Below, piece by piece: positions 11,018 through 22,497 of a stretch of DNA of 64,000 nucleotides. Both the position numbers and the translations under genes were made by a program. Location of the stretch: the NCBI GenBank assembly GCA_900323505.1, contig OOIN01000013.1, positions 62,001 to 126,000 of the forward strand, read 5' to 3'. The notes beneath the pieces are model-generated. The model ran no database searches and had not been told where the DNA came from. It was given only the letters and a program-made list of their open reading frames with translations. The DNA is from Ustilago trichophora. Its lineage: Eukaryota > Basidiomycota > Ustilaginomycetes > Ustilaginales > Ustilaginaceae. The stretch's first letter is position 1. Each line of letters starts with the position of its first letter.

Positions 11018-12214
11018 ATGCCGCCCAAGGGGTCGAAAAAGTCTGCCAAGGCTGCAGCAGCCGAACAGCCCATGGACGTCGACGAGCCATCCACCTCGCA
11101 GCCAAGCGGCAGCCTCGCCAACGACCCTGTCGCCTCCAGCATCATTGACGACTCCAAGACCTCGGCAGCAGTAGACCAGCGCCGTCTTGTAGAGATCCTT
11201 CCAGAACGTGTCGGCTCGGTTGCCAACACTGACTTCCCTCTCCATCACCCAGGCGAGGACCACACCTTTTCGCTCACTTCTGTCAATGATAAGCTCAAAG
11301 TCATTGTTACTCGCCTCTCGGACGCATCGTGCGAGTTCGACTTGATCGGTGTCGATGCATCCATCGCAAATGCTGTGCGTCGAGTCTTGATGGCTGAGGT
11401 GCCAACAGTGGCCATCGAACACGTCTACATCTGGAACAACACGTCCATCATCCAGGACGAGGTCCTGTCGCATCGTCTCGGCCTGGTACCGCTCGCTATC
11501 AACCCAGACAAGGTGCTCATGCGCATGCCCGGTGACGACGCAGATGACAGCAACACAGTGGTCTTCCACCTTAAAGCAAAGTGCGAGCGCAACAGGTCCG
11601 CTGCACGTGGAGAGACCGACCCAGACAAGCTCTACATTGGCCACAACGTCTACTCGGAACAACTTCAGTGGGACCCTAAGGGTGGCCAAGATGAAGACTT
11701 TGCCGACTCCCCTCCTCGCCCTGTTCACAACAAGATCCTCATTGCCAAGCTTCGACCTGGCCAAGAGCTTGATCTCGAATTGCACTGCGAGAAGGGTATC
11801 GGCAAGGACCACGCCAAGTTCAGCCCCGTCGCCACTGCCACCTACCGTCTCCTCCCACACATTCAGCTTCTCCAACCCATCCCCAACGAGTCGATCGACA
11901 AATTTGTCGCATGCTTCCCACCAGGCGTCATCGGTGTTGAAGGCTCCGGCTCGGAACGCAAGGCATATGTCAAGGACGCGAGAAAGGATACCATCTCCAG
12001 AGAGGTTTTCAGACACGGAGAGTTCGAAGACAAGGTCAAACTTGGTCGTGTTCGAGACCACTTTTTGTTCGATCTGGAGAGCACCGGTATCATTCCTCCT
12101 GAAAAGTTGTTGCCAGAGGCGATCAAGACGTTGAGGTCCAAGATTGCTACTTTGAGGAAGAGTCTGGATCACTTGGAGACGAGGGGATTGGATTCTTCTT
12201 CAATGGCCGTTTAG
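11018..12214 (+). CDS. RPC40: RNA polymerases I and III subunit RPAC1/AC40
   Basis: This single-exon gene encodes 398 residues and starts at an ATG in a fair context (acaATGcc). AC40 pairs with AC19 to form the assembly platform of RNA polymerases I and III in the nucleus, equivalent to the bacterial alpha dimer. The alpha-like dimerisation motif is plain at residues 108-160 (CEFDLIGVDASIANAVRRVL, then PTVAIEHVYIWNNTS and HRLGLVPLA). The insertion domain follows, and the dimerisation fold resumes near residues 245-290. The N-terminal 60 residues are a Lys/Ala/Ser-rich extension. The length is somewhat above yeast AC40 because of that extension. Its 3' end converges on ERV41, 255 bases away. 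I see nothing odd in it. Confidence 0.95.
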   Translation: MPPKGSKKSAKAAAAEQPMDVDEPSTSQPSGSLANDPVASSIIDDSKTSAAVDQRRLVEILPERVGSVANTDFPLHHPGEDHTFSLTSVNDKLKVIVTRLSDASCEFDLIGVDASIANAVRRVLMAEVPTVAIEHVYIWNNTSIIQDEVLSHRLGLVPLAINPDKVLMRMPGDDADDSNTVVFHLKAKCERNRSAARGETDPDKLYIGHNVYSEQLQWDPKGGQDEDFADSPPRPVHNKILIAKLRPGQELDLELHCEKGIGKDHAKFSPVATATYRLLPHIQLLQPIPNESIDKFVACFPPGVIGVEGSGSERKAYVKDARKDTISREVFRHGEFEDKVKLGRVRDHFLFDLESTGIIPPEKLLPEAIKTLRSKIATLRKSLDHLETRGLDSSSMAV

Positions 12215-12468
12215 ACGTACTCTACTGTTTTGTTGGTTTGATTCTAGTTTCCTTTACGTTGCAATGTACACTTTCACTTTTGCTTCACTTTTGCTTCACT
12301 TTTGTGCGCCACGATTCACCTTTCAACGCATCGAACTGAATGTCGGACCTGATCCGATTCGGTTGCTAGGCGACAGTCTGGTCAGGGTGGAAAGTACGGA
12401 TGGAGCATCTTCAGCTGCGCTCTTTTTGGCATTTACCACAGCGAACTGTATCTACAGGACATGAAGGA

Positions 12469-13822
12469 TTAAAAAGCTCTCCCCTCCTCGGACATGATCC
12501 TTTGCTGAACACTGTCCACCTTTTTATGGCCTGATCCCCTACCCATTCCACCACCGAATCCGGCCCATTTATCCTTGAGCTTGTCCACAGCATCATTATT
12601 CCTGATCCAGCTGTTGGACTTTTCCAGATTTGGTCTCGAGTAGCCGTAGCTGGCGGCATAGGATTCTGGGCTATTCTTCTCGCCTCCAGTTGCTACGTTG
12701 GTGGCAAAGTTGGTTATCCGGTTGGTGACGCGGAAGGCGTATCCAACGCAGACCCAAACACCGCCAAGCACGCCGGCGAGGCGGACGAGGAACTGGATGA
12801 ACGACGTGGATCGTTCCCGGATCGTCATTTGCAAGGGCTCGATGTCGTATTTGATAAAGATGCCCGGTACGCCTTTTCCGTGTTCGATCTGACGAGTGTA
12901 GTCCGTGACCGAGTATTGGTGTGTGTGAAGCTTGCGGCCGCGGGCATCAACAAAGAGGGTCGGCACCGCAGAGACAAAGTATTGGAATACGGTAAAGTCT
13001 ACCGAAGCCACGAAAATACAAAGGAGGAAGTACTTGCTGTCAGTTCGAGCTCTCTTTAGACCGCAACTCTGGTATTGGAAGGTCGAGAAGAAACTTACGC
13101 TTGTCAGTTGTCTCGACCGACGAATCGAGCGGCTGTGAGATCTCTGGGAAGTAGGGTCCGAAGCTAAACTCGTGAATCACATGACTCAAGTTCATGAGTT
13201 TGTGATCGGTATGCTCCATGCTGAGATATCCATGGCCCAGCGTGGTAATGTGCAAGTTACCCGTGACCCGCTTGACCTCCATAGAACCATAGATCCTGCA
13301 CGCGGGGCCATCGGGCACGATATGAGCGGTCTTTTGGAAAGCGACCTGCTTGCTGAACTTTTTGTTCTTGGGCTTCTTACGGTAGAGCGGCTTCTTTCTC
13401 GCCTGATTGATCGTCTTTTGCACCGACACTTCCTCGCGAGGCATCGCATCGAGCCGATCCGCATGGCCAATCTCAAAGGTCGTCCCATCCTTTGTGAATT
13501 CCGAGTCGGATACGTGCAAACGGTCACCAACAGCATCGCGCACATCGATGGTGAGATAGTGACACTTCATCGCCACGGTCATGTCCATGTTGATCTGCAT
13601 CGTGGACTGGAGCTGGTTGTCCACCGCAAACGAGTAGGCACGTTCGCCGTAGAGGTAGGTTGAGAGCTCGGTCCATAGTAGCGCAAGTAGCGTGACGGTC
13701 GAGATGATGGTAAGGATGCCGCCTTTAGACGAGCGTTGCGTATAGATTGATTGTGTCTTGGGAAAGGCATCAAATTGGCGGATCTTGGGGAGCTTGTCCA
13801 GCGAGTCCATGAGTTCAGCCAT
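12469..13822 (-). CDS. ERV41: ERV41/ERGIC2-like COPII vesicle protein
   Basis: The coding sequence is join(12469..12998, 13099..13822) on the minus strand, 417 residues. The 100-nt intron has donor GTAAGT and acceptor GGTAG, with a CTGAC branch-like site. Erv41 cycles between ER and Golgi with Erv46 and acts in retrieval of ER proteins. The first membrane segment is at residues 35-57 (GGILTIISTVTLLALLWTEL). A large luminal domain follows, ending in FQYFVSAVPT, a typical family motif. The second membrane segment (FLVRLAGVLGGVWVCVGYAF) is followed by a cytosolic tail. The acceptor was chosen because it joins …ETTDKH to FTVFQYF. An alternative upstream acceptor would add about 20 residues not expected in the family. 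Confidence 0.9.
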
Positions 13823-14436
13823 CTTGGGCTGCGGGCGGTGTTCGTGACCGCAGAGGTGAGCTCCGTGTTGAGCAGAGCCGAGCCGTGCGATGCTATATCT
13901 CTGCAGCCAGAGCTTCTCGATACGTCCGACAGTCGACGAGAGGAAAGCTAGCCCAGCCAGAGAATGCTTGTGAGGGTATCGGTGGTTGGTCGATGGGCAG
14001 AGGCAGCCGTCGCAGCACTCCCGGATGAGTTGACTTTATCCACTCGTGTCCACCAGTGACACAGCAGTAGCAATTAAGTTAGGCGTGTACCCTGACCTGC
14101 GCAGAAGAGATGGTGGTTGACGAGATGAAAGTGGACAGCCAGGTCCCGTAACTCTTTGTGGACGGTCAGTAGCTGGCTGTGATGCCGTTGTGCTGCACGG
14201 ACACCGCTCAGATTTGAGTTCAGATCTTCTCATTTCACAGCTTTAACTACAGTAACGCGCCCCTCCGCCTTCTGGCTCGGCTCGAATGCCAGCAAGTGGG
14301 CAGTTGCTCCCCACTTCCACGCGTCTCGATCGGGCAGTCACTCCTCAATCGGGCAATCAGGTCGCCGGTCTTCTGAAAAGGTTGAGGTCGGAGGCGACAC
14401 TAGCGATTGCTCTACTCGATTGTGTCTCTACACGTT
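13823..14436. other. Intergenic between ERV41 and NIF3 (no gene seen)
   Basis: These 614 bases lie upstream of ERV41 and downstream of the NIF3 gene, both on the minus strand. They should hold the ERV41 promoter. No open frame or RNA gene was recognised. Confidence 0.5.
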
Positions 14437-15782
14437 TTATAGGACAGTCAAGGGGTCTTGGTCGGCCTTGGAGACAGAGATCGAGTACTGCTCGGGTAGT
14501 TCTCTTCGGAGCCAGTGCTGTAAAACATCTCGCAGATACTTCCTGTAAAGCCAGAAAAGATAGTCGCGTGAGCAAAATATGTCCATTGCGGTAATTAGCG
14601 ACCCTGTTCTTACCTTTCGGTGTTGGTGTGATTGGTGACAATGACGGATGAGCCCGTAGCTTTGTATGCCAGGACCTCGTGCTACAAGATGCAAAAGTTA
14701 GTAAAGGGCAAGATGAACGGTCAGCGCTACGTTGTCCTCCAGGATAATGCGGTATCCAATGATGGATGTCAACTTACGTGGGACAGCTCGCCGGTAAGGT
14801 CTGGAATTGTTGGCGGTAGTGATAAGCAAAGACGAACAGTTCACAGTTAATATCCTAGTCAGGCGTCAGCAAAGAGAAAGAAAAAATTGACGGACTCACA
14901 AAGATCTGCCTTGACGCCAGCAAAGACGCTGGACCCCGAGCCGGCGCAAACAGCGATGGTGGAGATACTTTTGTCAGAAGCTTTACAGCCCTGCACGTGC
15001 GGAAGATCAAGATTCTGCTTGACCCTCCTGACAATTTCGTCAAAGGACTGAGGCGAGTCAAGCTCGATGAGCCTACCCATTCCCGCCTGCTCGAAACCCT
15101 TCGGCGCATTCTTTGTCGTGCTAAGGCATGGGTAGACGTGGCCGCGGAAGCTCTCGAGTGCCGCATCGGACTCAAGCTCAGCAAAAGCTTCCTTTGACGA
15201 AACTACCTTTCCAAGCCAGTCATTGATGCCTCCTGGTGCAGCATCCAAGCTTGTGTGCGGGCAGTAGACGCTGACACCGGCCGCAGCCAAACGCAGCAAG
15301 CTAGTCTGCTGAGGATCGGCGAAGGTAAGCGACTTGAGACCACGGAATATGATGGGATGGTAGACAATTGCGACCTTGATGTTATCGGACGAGGACAGAA
15401 TCTCATCGCACACATCTGTGGTGAGGTCGATGGCGAGCATGACGCCCTGCTTCTCGTTCTGCGACTGCGGTGTTGGCGGTGCTTGCAGCAGAATACCGAC
15501 GTTGTCGAAGGAGGTATCGGCCAGCTGGAGTGGTGCTATGCGTCGCATGGCCTCCATAGCACTAGCCAGGATTCGGTTCTGCTTGACGGAGTCAGTGATC
15601 TCCCAATTGGGCTGCGACATGATTGCTCGAGTAGCGCCAAGCGAAATGGCTGGGCAAAGTCTGGTGTGCTGTGCGATCAAAGGGGCCCAGGCGATGCCGC
15701 TGTATGCGAAGCTTGATTCGATCGACCGTTTCTGGAGGCGGCACACTGTTCTGGTTGAAATTCTGAGTGTGTTGATGTTCAT
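14437..15782 (-). CDS. NIF3: NIF3-family dinuclear-metal protein, four exons including a 23-nt exon
   Basis: The coding sequence is join(14437..14542, 14614..14681, 14778..14800, 14900..15782) on the minus strand, 359 residues. All three introns (71, 96 and 99 nt) have GT-AG ends. NIF3 proteins form a toroidal hexamer with a two-metal site; their biochemical role is unsettled. Family motifs seen are SFDNVGILL, VYHPIIFRGLKSL (metal-binding His), YCPHTSLDAAPGGINDWL, and the C-terminal GELSHHEVLAY, which supplies metal ligands and spans exons 2 and 3. Exon 2 is only 23 nt and encodes YLTGELSH. Two starts are possible. The ATG at 15782 gives an Arg-rich, acid-poor N-terminus that looks like a mitochondrial presequence. 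The ATG at 15620 (MSQPNWE) would give a cytosolic form. Confidence 0.9.
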
Positions 15783-15902
15783 CAATGCTGTCAGAAAGGG
15801 TAGAACCAGAGACGGTGTTGCAGGATGTCGTGCGGACCTCGTTTGACCTTCTTCTCAGCATAAATCGTCAATGCGTCGAGGCGTTCTTGTTTGCATGCTT
15901 CC

Positions 15903-15949
<47 letters not shown>

Positions 15950-16732
15950 GGGAAGGAAGTGGAGGGTGAGATTTTGAATTGATTTTCTTTTTTTCGGTGG
16001 AGAGAGGCTTGGCAGCCGAGAGAGTCTGGGTGTTGATGTTGGCTTTCAATCTCGCTGAACGGGTGCAGCGCACAGTGCGAGAGAAGGGGCCGAATTACGC
16101 GCTAATCTCAACCTTTTACGCCCCACTTGAACACAGCACAGCACAGCGCGCACAAGGCGAAAGATAAAGATCGGTCGATTTTAGGCCTCAAATCGTAACT
16201 CAGCCTGAGGTGTTGTGTAATTTCGCGGTGTGTGTGTGTGTGTTGTTCAGCGGTGCGAAATCCGAGGAGGGTCAGCAGACACCGAGGCGAGGCGCTCTCA
16301 CTAAATTCAACAGACTTAAGTGCACCACCCCTATCACCTCCACCACCATCTCAACTCACCTCGCTTGTTGACCGCACCACCATCGCAACGCTGACAGCAC
16401 TCTTGGCCAACGCCATTCCGATTCCTCTCAATAAGCCTCGCCGTCGTATCGCGCTAGCGGACCCTTCGACTCGTCTTTTGCTCAGAGTAACATTGTTTTG
16501 GTACCCTACTCGATACCCCGAACGCACCAAGAGACCCACTTCAATTTGACTTCTGGCGCCATCAGGAACGATCCAATCTGCCTTCCTAATATCATCACAG
16601 CCTGTAGCTTCAAGCTTCACACACCTTCCAGCACATCCGAACTCACATAGACGCTCAGCATTTCTGACGGAGCACACAGTTTCGGCGTTTCCCTAAGTCC
16701 CACGACAATCACACCAGCATCCGACAGTAACA
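15783..16732. other. Divergent intergenic region between NIF3 and RAB5
   Basis: This 950-base shared promoter region separates two genes transcribed away from each other. It contains a 43-base A tract (15904-15946), a short GT run near 16230, and a pyrimidine-rich leader before the RAB5 start. No gene is seen. Confidence 0.6.
15904..15946 (+). repeat. Homopolymer A tract (43 bases)
   Basis: This is an uninterrupted run of A followed directly by six G. It lies about 120 bases upstream of the NIF3 start, so it reads as poly-T on the NIF3 coding strand. Confidence 0.95.
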
Positions 16733-17572
16733 ATGGCTGCTGCTCAGAGAAATCCTCGCATGCTCCAGTTCAAGCTCGTCTTGCTCGGCGAGTCGGCCGT
16801 CGGCAAGTCTAGTCTTGTTCTCAGATTCGTCAAGGACCAGTTCGATGACTACCGCGAGAGCACAATTGGAGGTGAGTGTTTCGTCCATATTGATACCAAA
16901 GCCCTTGTTGACAGCTAAACTGACACAAACTCAACATTCTGAATCGCAGCCGCCTTCCTCACACAAACTGTAAGCTTGGACGCTCAAACCACAGTCAAGT
17001 TTGAGATTTGGTAAGTGATGGCATTCTGAACTGCGCCGCTCAGTGCTACGAAGGGGACCGATGACTGACTCATGGCGCTCAAATACCTACATTACTATCC
17101 ATTCAGGGACACTGCGGGACAAGAACGATACAAGTCGCTTGCGCCCATGTACTACCGCAATGCCAATTGCGCCGTGGTGGTTTACGACATCACACAGCCC
17201 TCGTCGCTTGACAAGGCCAAGGCATGGATCCGCGAGCTGCAACGTCAGGCCGATCCCAACATCATCATTGCTCTGGCAGGCAACAAAGCTGACTTGGCTA
17301 GCACACGACGTGCCATCCCCACCGAGGAAGCCGAAAAATACGCACAGGAAGAGGGTCTTCTCTTCCTCGAGACATCGGCCAAGGACTCTCACAACGTCTC
17401 GGAATTGTTCACCATGATTGCACGCAAGCTGCCATTGGAACAGGCGGCTGATTCGCAGCGCGGCGCCGCTGGCCGAGCTGGTGCGGCAAGCGCTGGTGCT
17501 GCTGGTGCAAGGCCAGGCGTAGACCTGAGGGGCCAGCAGGGTGGCCAGCAGAACGACGCTTGCAACTGTTGA
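16733..17572 (+). CDS. rab5: Rab5-type small GTPase (Ypt5/Vps21 family)
   Basis: The coding sequence is join(16733..16871, 16950..17010, 17107..17572), 221 residues, with GT-AG introns of 78 and 96 nt. Rab5 controls early-endosome fusion and motility. All GTPase motifs are present: P-loop GESAVGKSS (residues 19-27), switch I ESTIGAAFLTQ, WDTAGQER (with the catalytic Gln), NKADL and ETSAKD. The protein ends in CNC, a double-Cys prenylation site. YRESTIGAAF in switch I and [13 protein letters not shown] are characteristic of the Rab5 subfamily. The Ala/Gly-rich hypervariable tail (about residues 180-215) precedes the terminal cysteines. The first intron interrupts the switch I codon for Gly, which fixes the splice sites. 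Confidence 0.96.
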
Positions 17573-19300
17573 TGCGTCCCATGATTGCATGACCTTGGCT
17601 GACATGGCCAATATGCTTGCTGGCTCACGATCTATGCCCAGCTTCCGCTTCACCTCGGGCTGGCGCTTTGCTTTCGCGATCCGCCCATCCGTCCTCCTCT
17701 GCTGATCTGTCCAGCAAATCTCGCTGATGAACACTCACGTTTTGATTCATGAATCGTCATACCACCTGCTCTAGCGCTGTAAATAGTCTGAATCTAGGTT
17801 TTAGGAGAGAGTTCGGGCTCGGCCTGATCGCCAGCGAACTTCGAGCATAGCGTACCATGAGCCTGATCTCTGTGGCATGACGAGGATGTTGTTGACGGAA
17901 TCCGGCGAGTCTTTGATCGCTGAGTTGTCGATATGGTGTACAAGTCGAGCTTGTGATCATCAACTTGTCTTTGATCTGGGTCGGATGTTGAATCGTCAAG
18001 GACTCTCTGCTGGTCAGAATGGCTATCATCATCGCCTTGAGGCTTCGGGAGTCCGCATACAGTACCCCACGCTCAGCAAAAAAAAACAAAAAAACAAAAA
18101 AAAAAAAAAAAAAAAAAAAAACCCTCGAACACAAAAGGGCAAGAGATGCAGTTTGCACAAGCGGAGTCGTACCCCCTCTTCCAATCAACTAGTAGCTCAT
18201 GTGCATTTCCTTCGACATATGCTTTCTTCTACGACCACAGTCTTAAGATGTTGGTACGACTCGAACAAGTGAGATGGCAGGTTTGGCTGGGTTAAGCACG
18301 AGGTTAGCGGCACAGCCATTTGTTTTTGAATTTTGTTTGATTAGGCGGCAAACAGGGTTCATCCGAGTCGATGGGTTGCGTGGGTTGCGCTGTTTGCTGC
18401 TACGGCTGTGACAGTGAGCGTTGCCGGTTGCTACCTTTTTCTAAATTCGTGCATTGCCCACCAGAGAGCCTCGCCAGAGTTGTGAATTTTATCGCCGATT
18501 TCCCAAAAATAAAACTACCATGTCCAGATTTTGCGAAAATTGCTTTGCCGCAACAAAGTGCAGTGCGCTGGGTGACTGTGCTGTGCTGTGCTGTGCTGTG
18601 CTGTTTGATTTTGAGTCTGCAAGCCAATCGAAAAGCGGTGAAACACAGGCCAAGGCGCCGGAATTCGCTTGCTTGCCTGCTAACCCGACACTCCGCACCG
18701 ACCGCTAACATCATCATCATCATCATCATCATCAACAACAGCAACGTCAACAGCACCAGAACTCCGACCCCTTCATCTCCTCATCCACTTCCTCTCCGGG
18801 CTTTTACCTCGAAGACAGCGCTGTGGTAAAGGCTAGGTCATCAGTACACGTTAACAATTCTCATCACCGGCCCGGTTTCAACATAACAAACTGCGACCAG
18901 TGTGCCATCGCACTTCTCGAATTGCCATCCGCGACACAAGGACCATCATCACTAACTAGAACTTGCCTTATCGCTTGAAAGTCTCATCCTACCAACGAGC
19001 ATAGCACACCAGACTAGTCGTCATCCTTCCCAGCGGACCCCGGTACCAGGTTATGAAGCTGCACTGAGCTCAAAATACCTGCTCAAGCTCTGCCTCAAGC
19101 TCTGCGAAAACTGAGGTCCGTTATACTACATTGTCACATCCCACTTGAGCTCACCACGCTTTCCACCTCATCTCATCTGCGCCAGCTGCAGCCGCATTTC
19201 AGCACCGACCAAAAGAGCTTCTAGTCAGCCAGCCGTTCCCCCACTCGCAGCGGAGATGTCGATGGTAGCGGAAAGCGGTGCAACACAGCTACATACATAG
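17573..19300. other. Intergenic between RAB5 and the VHS/GAT gene
   Basis: These 1.7 kb contain an A-rich tract (18080-18120), a GCTGT repeat (about 18577-18604), a short CAT repeat (about 18709-18734) and a long C/T-rich leader before the VHS/GAT gene. No gene was recognised. Confidence 0.55.
18080..18120 (+). repeat. A-rich tract
   Basis: This is a run of A broken by two C residues and about 40 bases long, downstream of RAB5. Confidence 0.9.
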
Positions 19301-22300
19301 ATGAAGAAGTTCTTCCGAACAAAGGAGGCGGGGACCATCACTCCCTTGCCTCCCACCAGCCCCACCGCCTCGACCTCCTCGTTTGGTACACCGCGTCCCT
19401 TTGACGAGTATCAAGCCAGAGTCGCTTACCAAGCCACAGAGTCGAATCGTCCACTCTCGTATCAGGCTCCCTCTGCTTCGTCACGTTCAAGGCGCGGCTC
19501 TTCCGATGAGAATGGCTATGCTCAGCCTTACCCTCCCTCACAACGTCAAAGTCAGCAGTAACCCCTACCGTTCCGTCTCAGCACAGTTCACCCAACAAGA
19601 ATCGCTTCTCAACTCATATACACAATTCGTACGCCACTGCAGACACTGCTTACGAGTCGTATTCGGATCCCATCTCGGCACACTCACAGCCCTTCCGCCC
19701 ACCCTTCGATCGCAGCAACACCTCCGACTACGACATGCGCACAACACAACCTCCAGCATCACATCATGCCAACCAGAGACAATCTCACCAACAGCCTGCA
19801 TCCGGAATGGCCGCGCTACCACCGCCCAGATCCCTCCGTCCAGCACAGCCCTCAGCTCGTCACCGCCCAAACAACTCGATGAGTATGGGTGCCGCATCTG
19901 GAGCTACCTTTCAGAATCAGCATGGTACCAACGTTACCTCGATGCATGGGCCTCCTGCCAACCATGAATCCATGGACGCAGCTTGGGTACAACGTCGGAG
20001 ATCGGACGAGTGCAACGATGAGGACGACCATGACGATGCAGATGATCGCACCCTTGCCGTAGCTGGTGCACCACGCTCGGCCGCGTACCCCGTCTACTCG
20101 GGCGCAGACGGTGACGAAGATGTAGGCGAGGTGCTCATCTCCCAGGGACGCTACGAGGAGACTGTCCTGCGTGATCCTGTCTTAAGAGACAAGGGCAAAG
20201 GCAAGAAGCTCTTCGGCTTCGCAACGGGCGGCAAGGACAAGAAAGCAAAGCAGGAACGCGACAGAACCACAACGTCGTCACCCATCCCGAGAGCAAGTCG
20301 AGATCGTGATGACCCTCGAGTCACGTCACCTCCCGTCGAGTCACAGCCGCTTCCTGCTCACGAGCGCAGCAAGGAAGGAGGCTGGATGGATCGATGGAAT
20401 AAGCGCGCACACCAGCACCAAGCAGCGCGTCTACAAGACAAGGAAGTAGAGGAGCTCGTCGCCTCAAGGATCGGTTGGTTGTCCGCCAACGCCTACGATG
20501 AGCAGGACTGGATGCAGATTCTGCCGCTCATCGACATTATCAGCCACTCTGAGGCCGCTAGTAAGGAAGCAGCAAGGGCGCTTCGCAAGGAGTTCAAGTA
20601 CGGAACCGTCGAAACACAGCGCCGTGCGGTTCGCATTTGGGCGCTGTTGACCCTCAACGCCAGCGATCGTTTCCGCTTCCAAGTCGCCAGCAAACGCTTC
20701 CTGGAAGCGGTCGAGGATACAGTTGCATCTTCAAAAACGCCACTCAGCGTCAAGGAGACTATGCTCAGAGTGCTCGGCGTACTGGCATTCGAGTTCAGAG
20801 GAGATGCAGAGCTGGCAGCGGTGACAAAGTGTTGGAACAAGATCAAGCCGAGTGACCGTCCCAAGGATGGTGAGCCGCTGGAGAACGATCTGTTCGAGTT
20901 CAGGCTACCTCAGCCACGTGCACCAGCACCAGCAGCAACGCAACTGCCTGCCCGTCGAGTATCGCAGCGTTATTCGCAGCATCAGCAGCAGCAACTGAGG
21001 CCAACCGCAGAAGCAACTCGAGGCCCGTACACAGACATGGTCGCCGCAGCGCTCCGTGCCGATGACCTTTCGTCGCAGCAGCGACCTCCAGGGACATTTA
21101 TAACACCACCGCCGCAGCAACCAGCAGCACCCCTCCAACAGCTCCACCAGCAGACATGGTCACGGCGCAACCTCCCATCCGACCCCGACACGCAGCCCAA
21201 CAATGCCGCCACTGATGTTGTTTCAACCCTCGAGGCCGCTGCAGCATCCATGGACACCCGCTCTGCATCCTATCAGTCCTCCCACACCACCAACACTTCA
21301 TCCTCGGCCCCAGCCGAACCGCTCACGGCGGAGGAAGATCTTCGCAGGCTGCACGAAGAATGTCACATCGCCCGCAGCAATGCGTCGGTCCTGCTTGACA
21401 CTCTCCTTCACGAAGGCCTGCACGCAGACACCCCCAGCCTGATCGATGAATTCTACAACAAAGTCATCCGCTCGCACGAACTCATTGCCTCGCAGATTCC
21501 CTGGGCGTCCGCACAGGCCGACCGCGCCGCCGAGAGAGAATCAAAGGAGGAAGCATTGCTCGCAGATCTGCTAGACGCACACGGAAGGACGGGCGAAAGC
21601 ATCCACGCGGTCGACGAGGCACGCCGCCGAATCGAAGAGGAAGAGGAGGAACGGCAGGTCACGGAGAGAAGTAAAGTTGAGGTCAGATTGGATCGATCTG
21701 CGCTTGCACAGGATAGCATGGGGGAGCTGTACGATTTGAACGGGAGGGAAAGAGGTATGCTCGGGGTAGAGAATGGTGCTACCTGCGCCTCCGGTTCGAG
21801 ATCGCCCTCGCCAAATCCACACTTCGCGCAGCCACCCCCACCAGCGACGGCGGCGGCACTAAGTCCATCTCCAGGAACTGGATACACAAATGGCACTACC
21901 GCCTCACGCACATCACGCCGACCGCTGCCGGTCCCTCGCTCGGACCAGTCAAGCGACACCGCCTCGACCCGATCCGCCCTTTTCCCCCAATCCCACCCGC
22001 AACCTCAACCCCATCCCAGCCCAGCAGGAACGAGCCTCACATCCTCCATCCACTCTACAACCTCTACAACCTCTGCTTCGGGCGAAAGCCACGCTTCCCA
22101 TCCTTCACACACAAGCACGGGCGTCAGAACTCTTCCCGCCACCCCCAGTCTCAACATCAATACCAGCGCCAGCAACAGCACCCCCACTAGTGGCGTTGAG
22201 GAAGACGAATTGCAAACACCCATAGTTCCTAGTGAAAAGGCGCTGGGCAAGAGAAGGGCCGTTAGCGTCCGATACCCCACCCCTCCACCCGTGGGACAGA

Positions 22301-22371
22301 AAGAGGGCCCGCCAGAATTGCCCCCGCATCCGCCAAAGGAGTTGCTTGCCGGAATGCGCATCTCTCAGTGA
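19301..22371 (+). CDS. VHS/GAT-domain endosomal adaptor (LSB5-like), one apparent frameshift
   Basis: Proteins with VHS plus GAT domains bind ubiquitinated cargo and membranes in endocytosis; LSB5 links this to actin. The VHS domain is clear at about 20440-20910 (EELVASRIGWLS, then DIISHSEAASKEAARALRKE and KFKYG-like helices). The GAT-like helical part is near 21330-21650 (EDLRRLHEECHIARSNASVL). The flanks are Ser/Pro/Gln-rich. The likely start is the ATG at 19301 (MKKFFRTKE). That frame reaches TAA at 19559-19561, while coding-like sequence continues without a gap in the neighbouring frame from about 19561 to the TGA at 22371. One missing base near 19558 explains this. A 24-nt GT-AG candidate there is too short for an intron. 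If the break is real, an internal ATG (19735) would still give a protein with both domains. Confidence 0.8.
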
Positions 22372-22497
22372 TTGAGGCTCTTTACACTTTCACGTCTTGT
22401 TTGACGGAATGCAAAATTGCACGTTGTCCCACACGACCTCTCTCTCTCTCTTTCTATCTCTCTTGTTTGTGCCAATCTGAATGCTGTGGTTATGAAT

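Noticed and set aside
10970..12172. 400-codon minus-strand open frame opposite RPC40
   Set aside because: It is the antisense shadow of a well-conserved gene and has no recognisable domain of its own.
19558..19581. 24-nt GT-AG segment as an intron restoring the VHS/GAT frame
   Set aside because: It is far shorter than the 71-150 nt introns seen elsewhere in the window and lacks a branch site.
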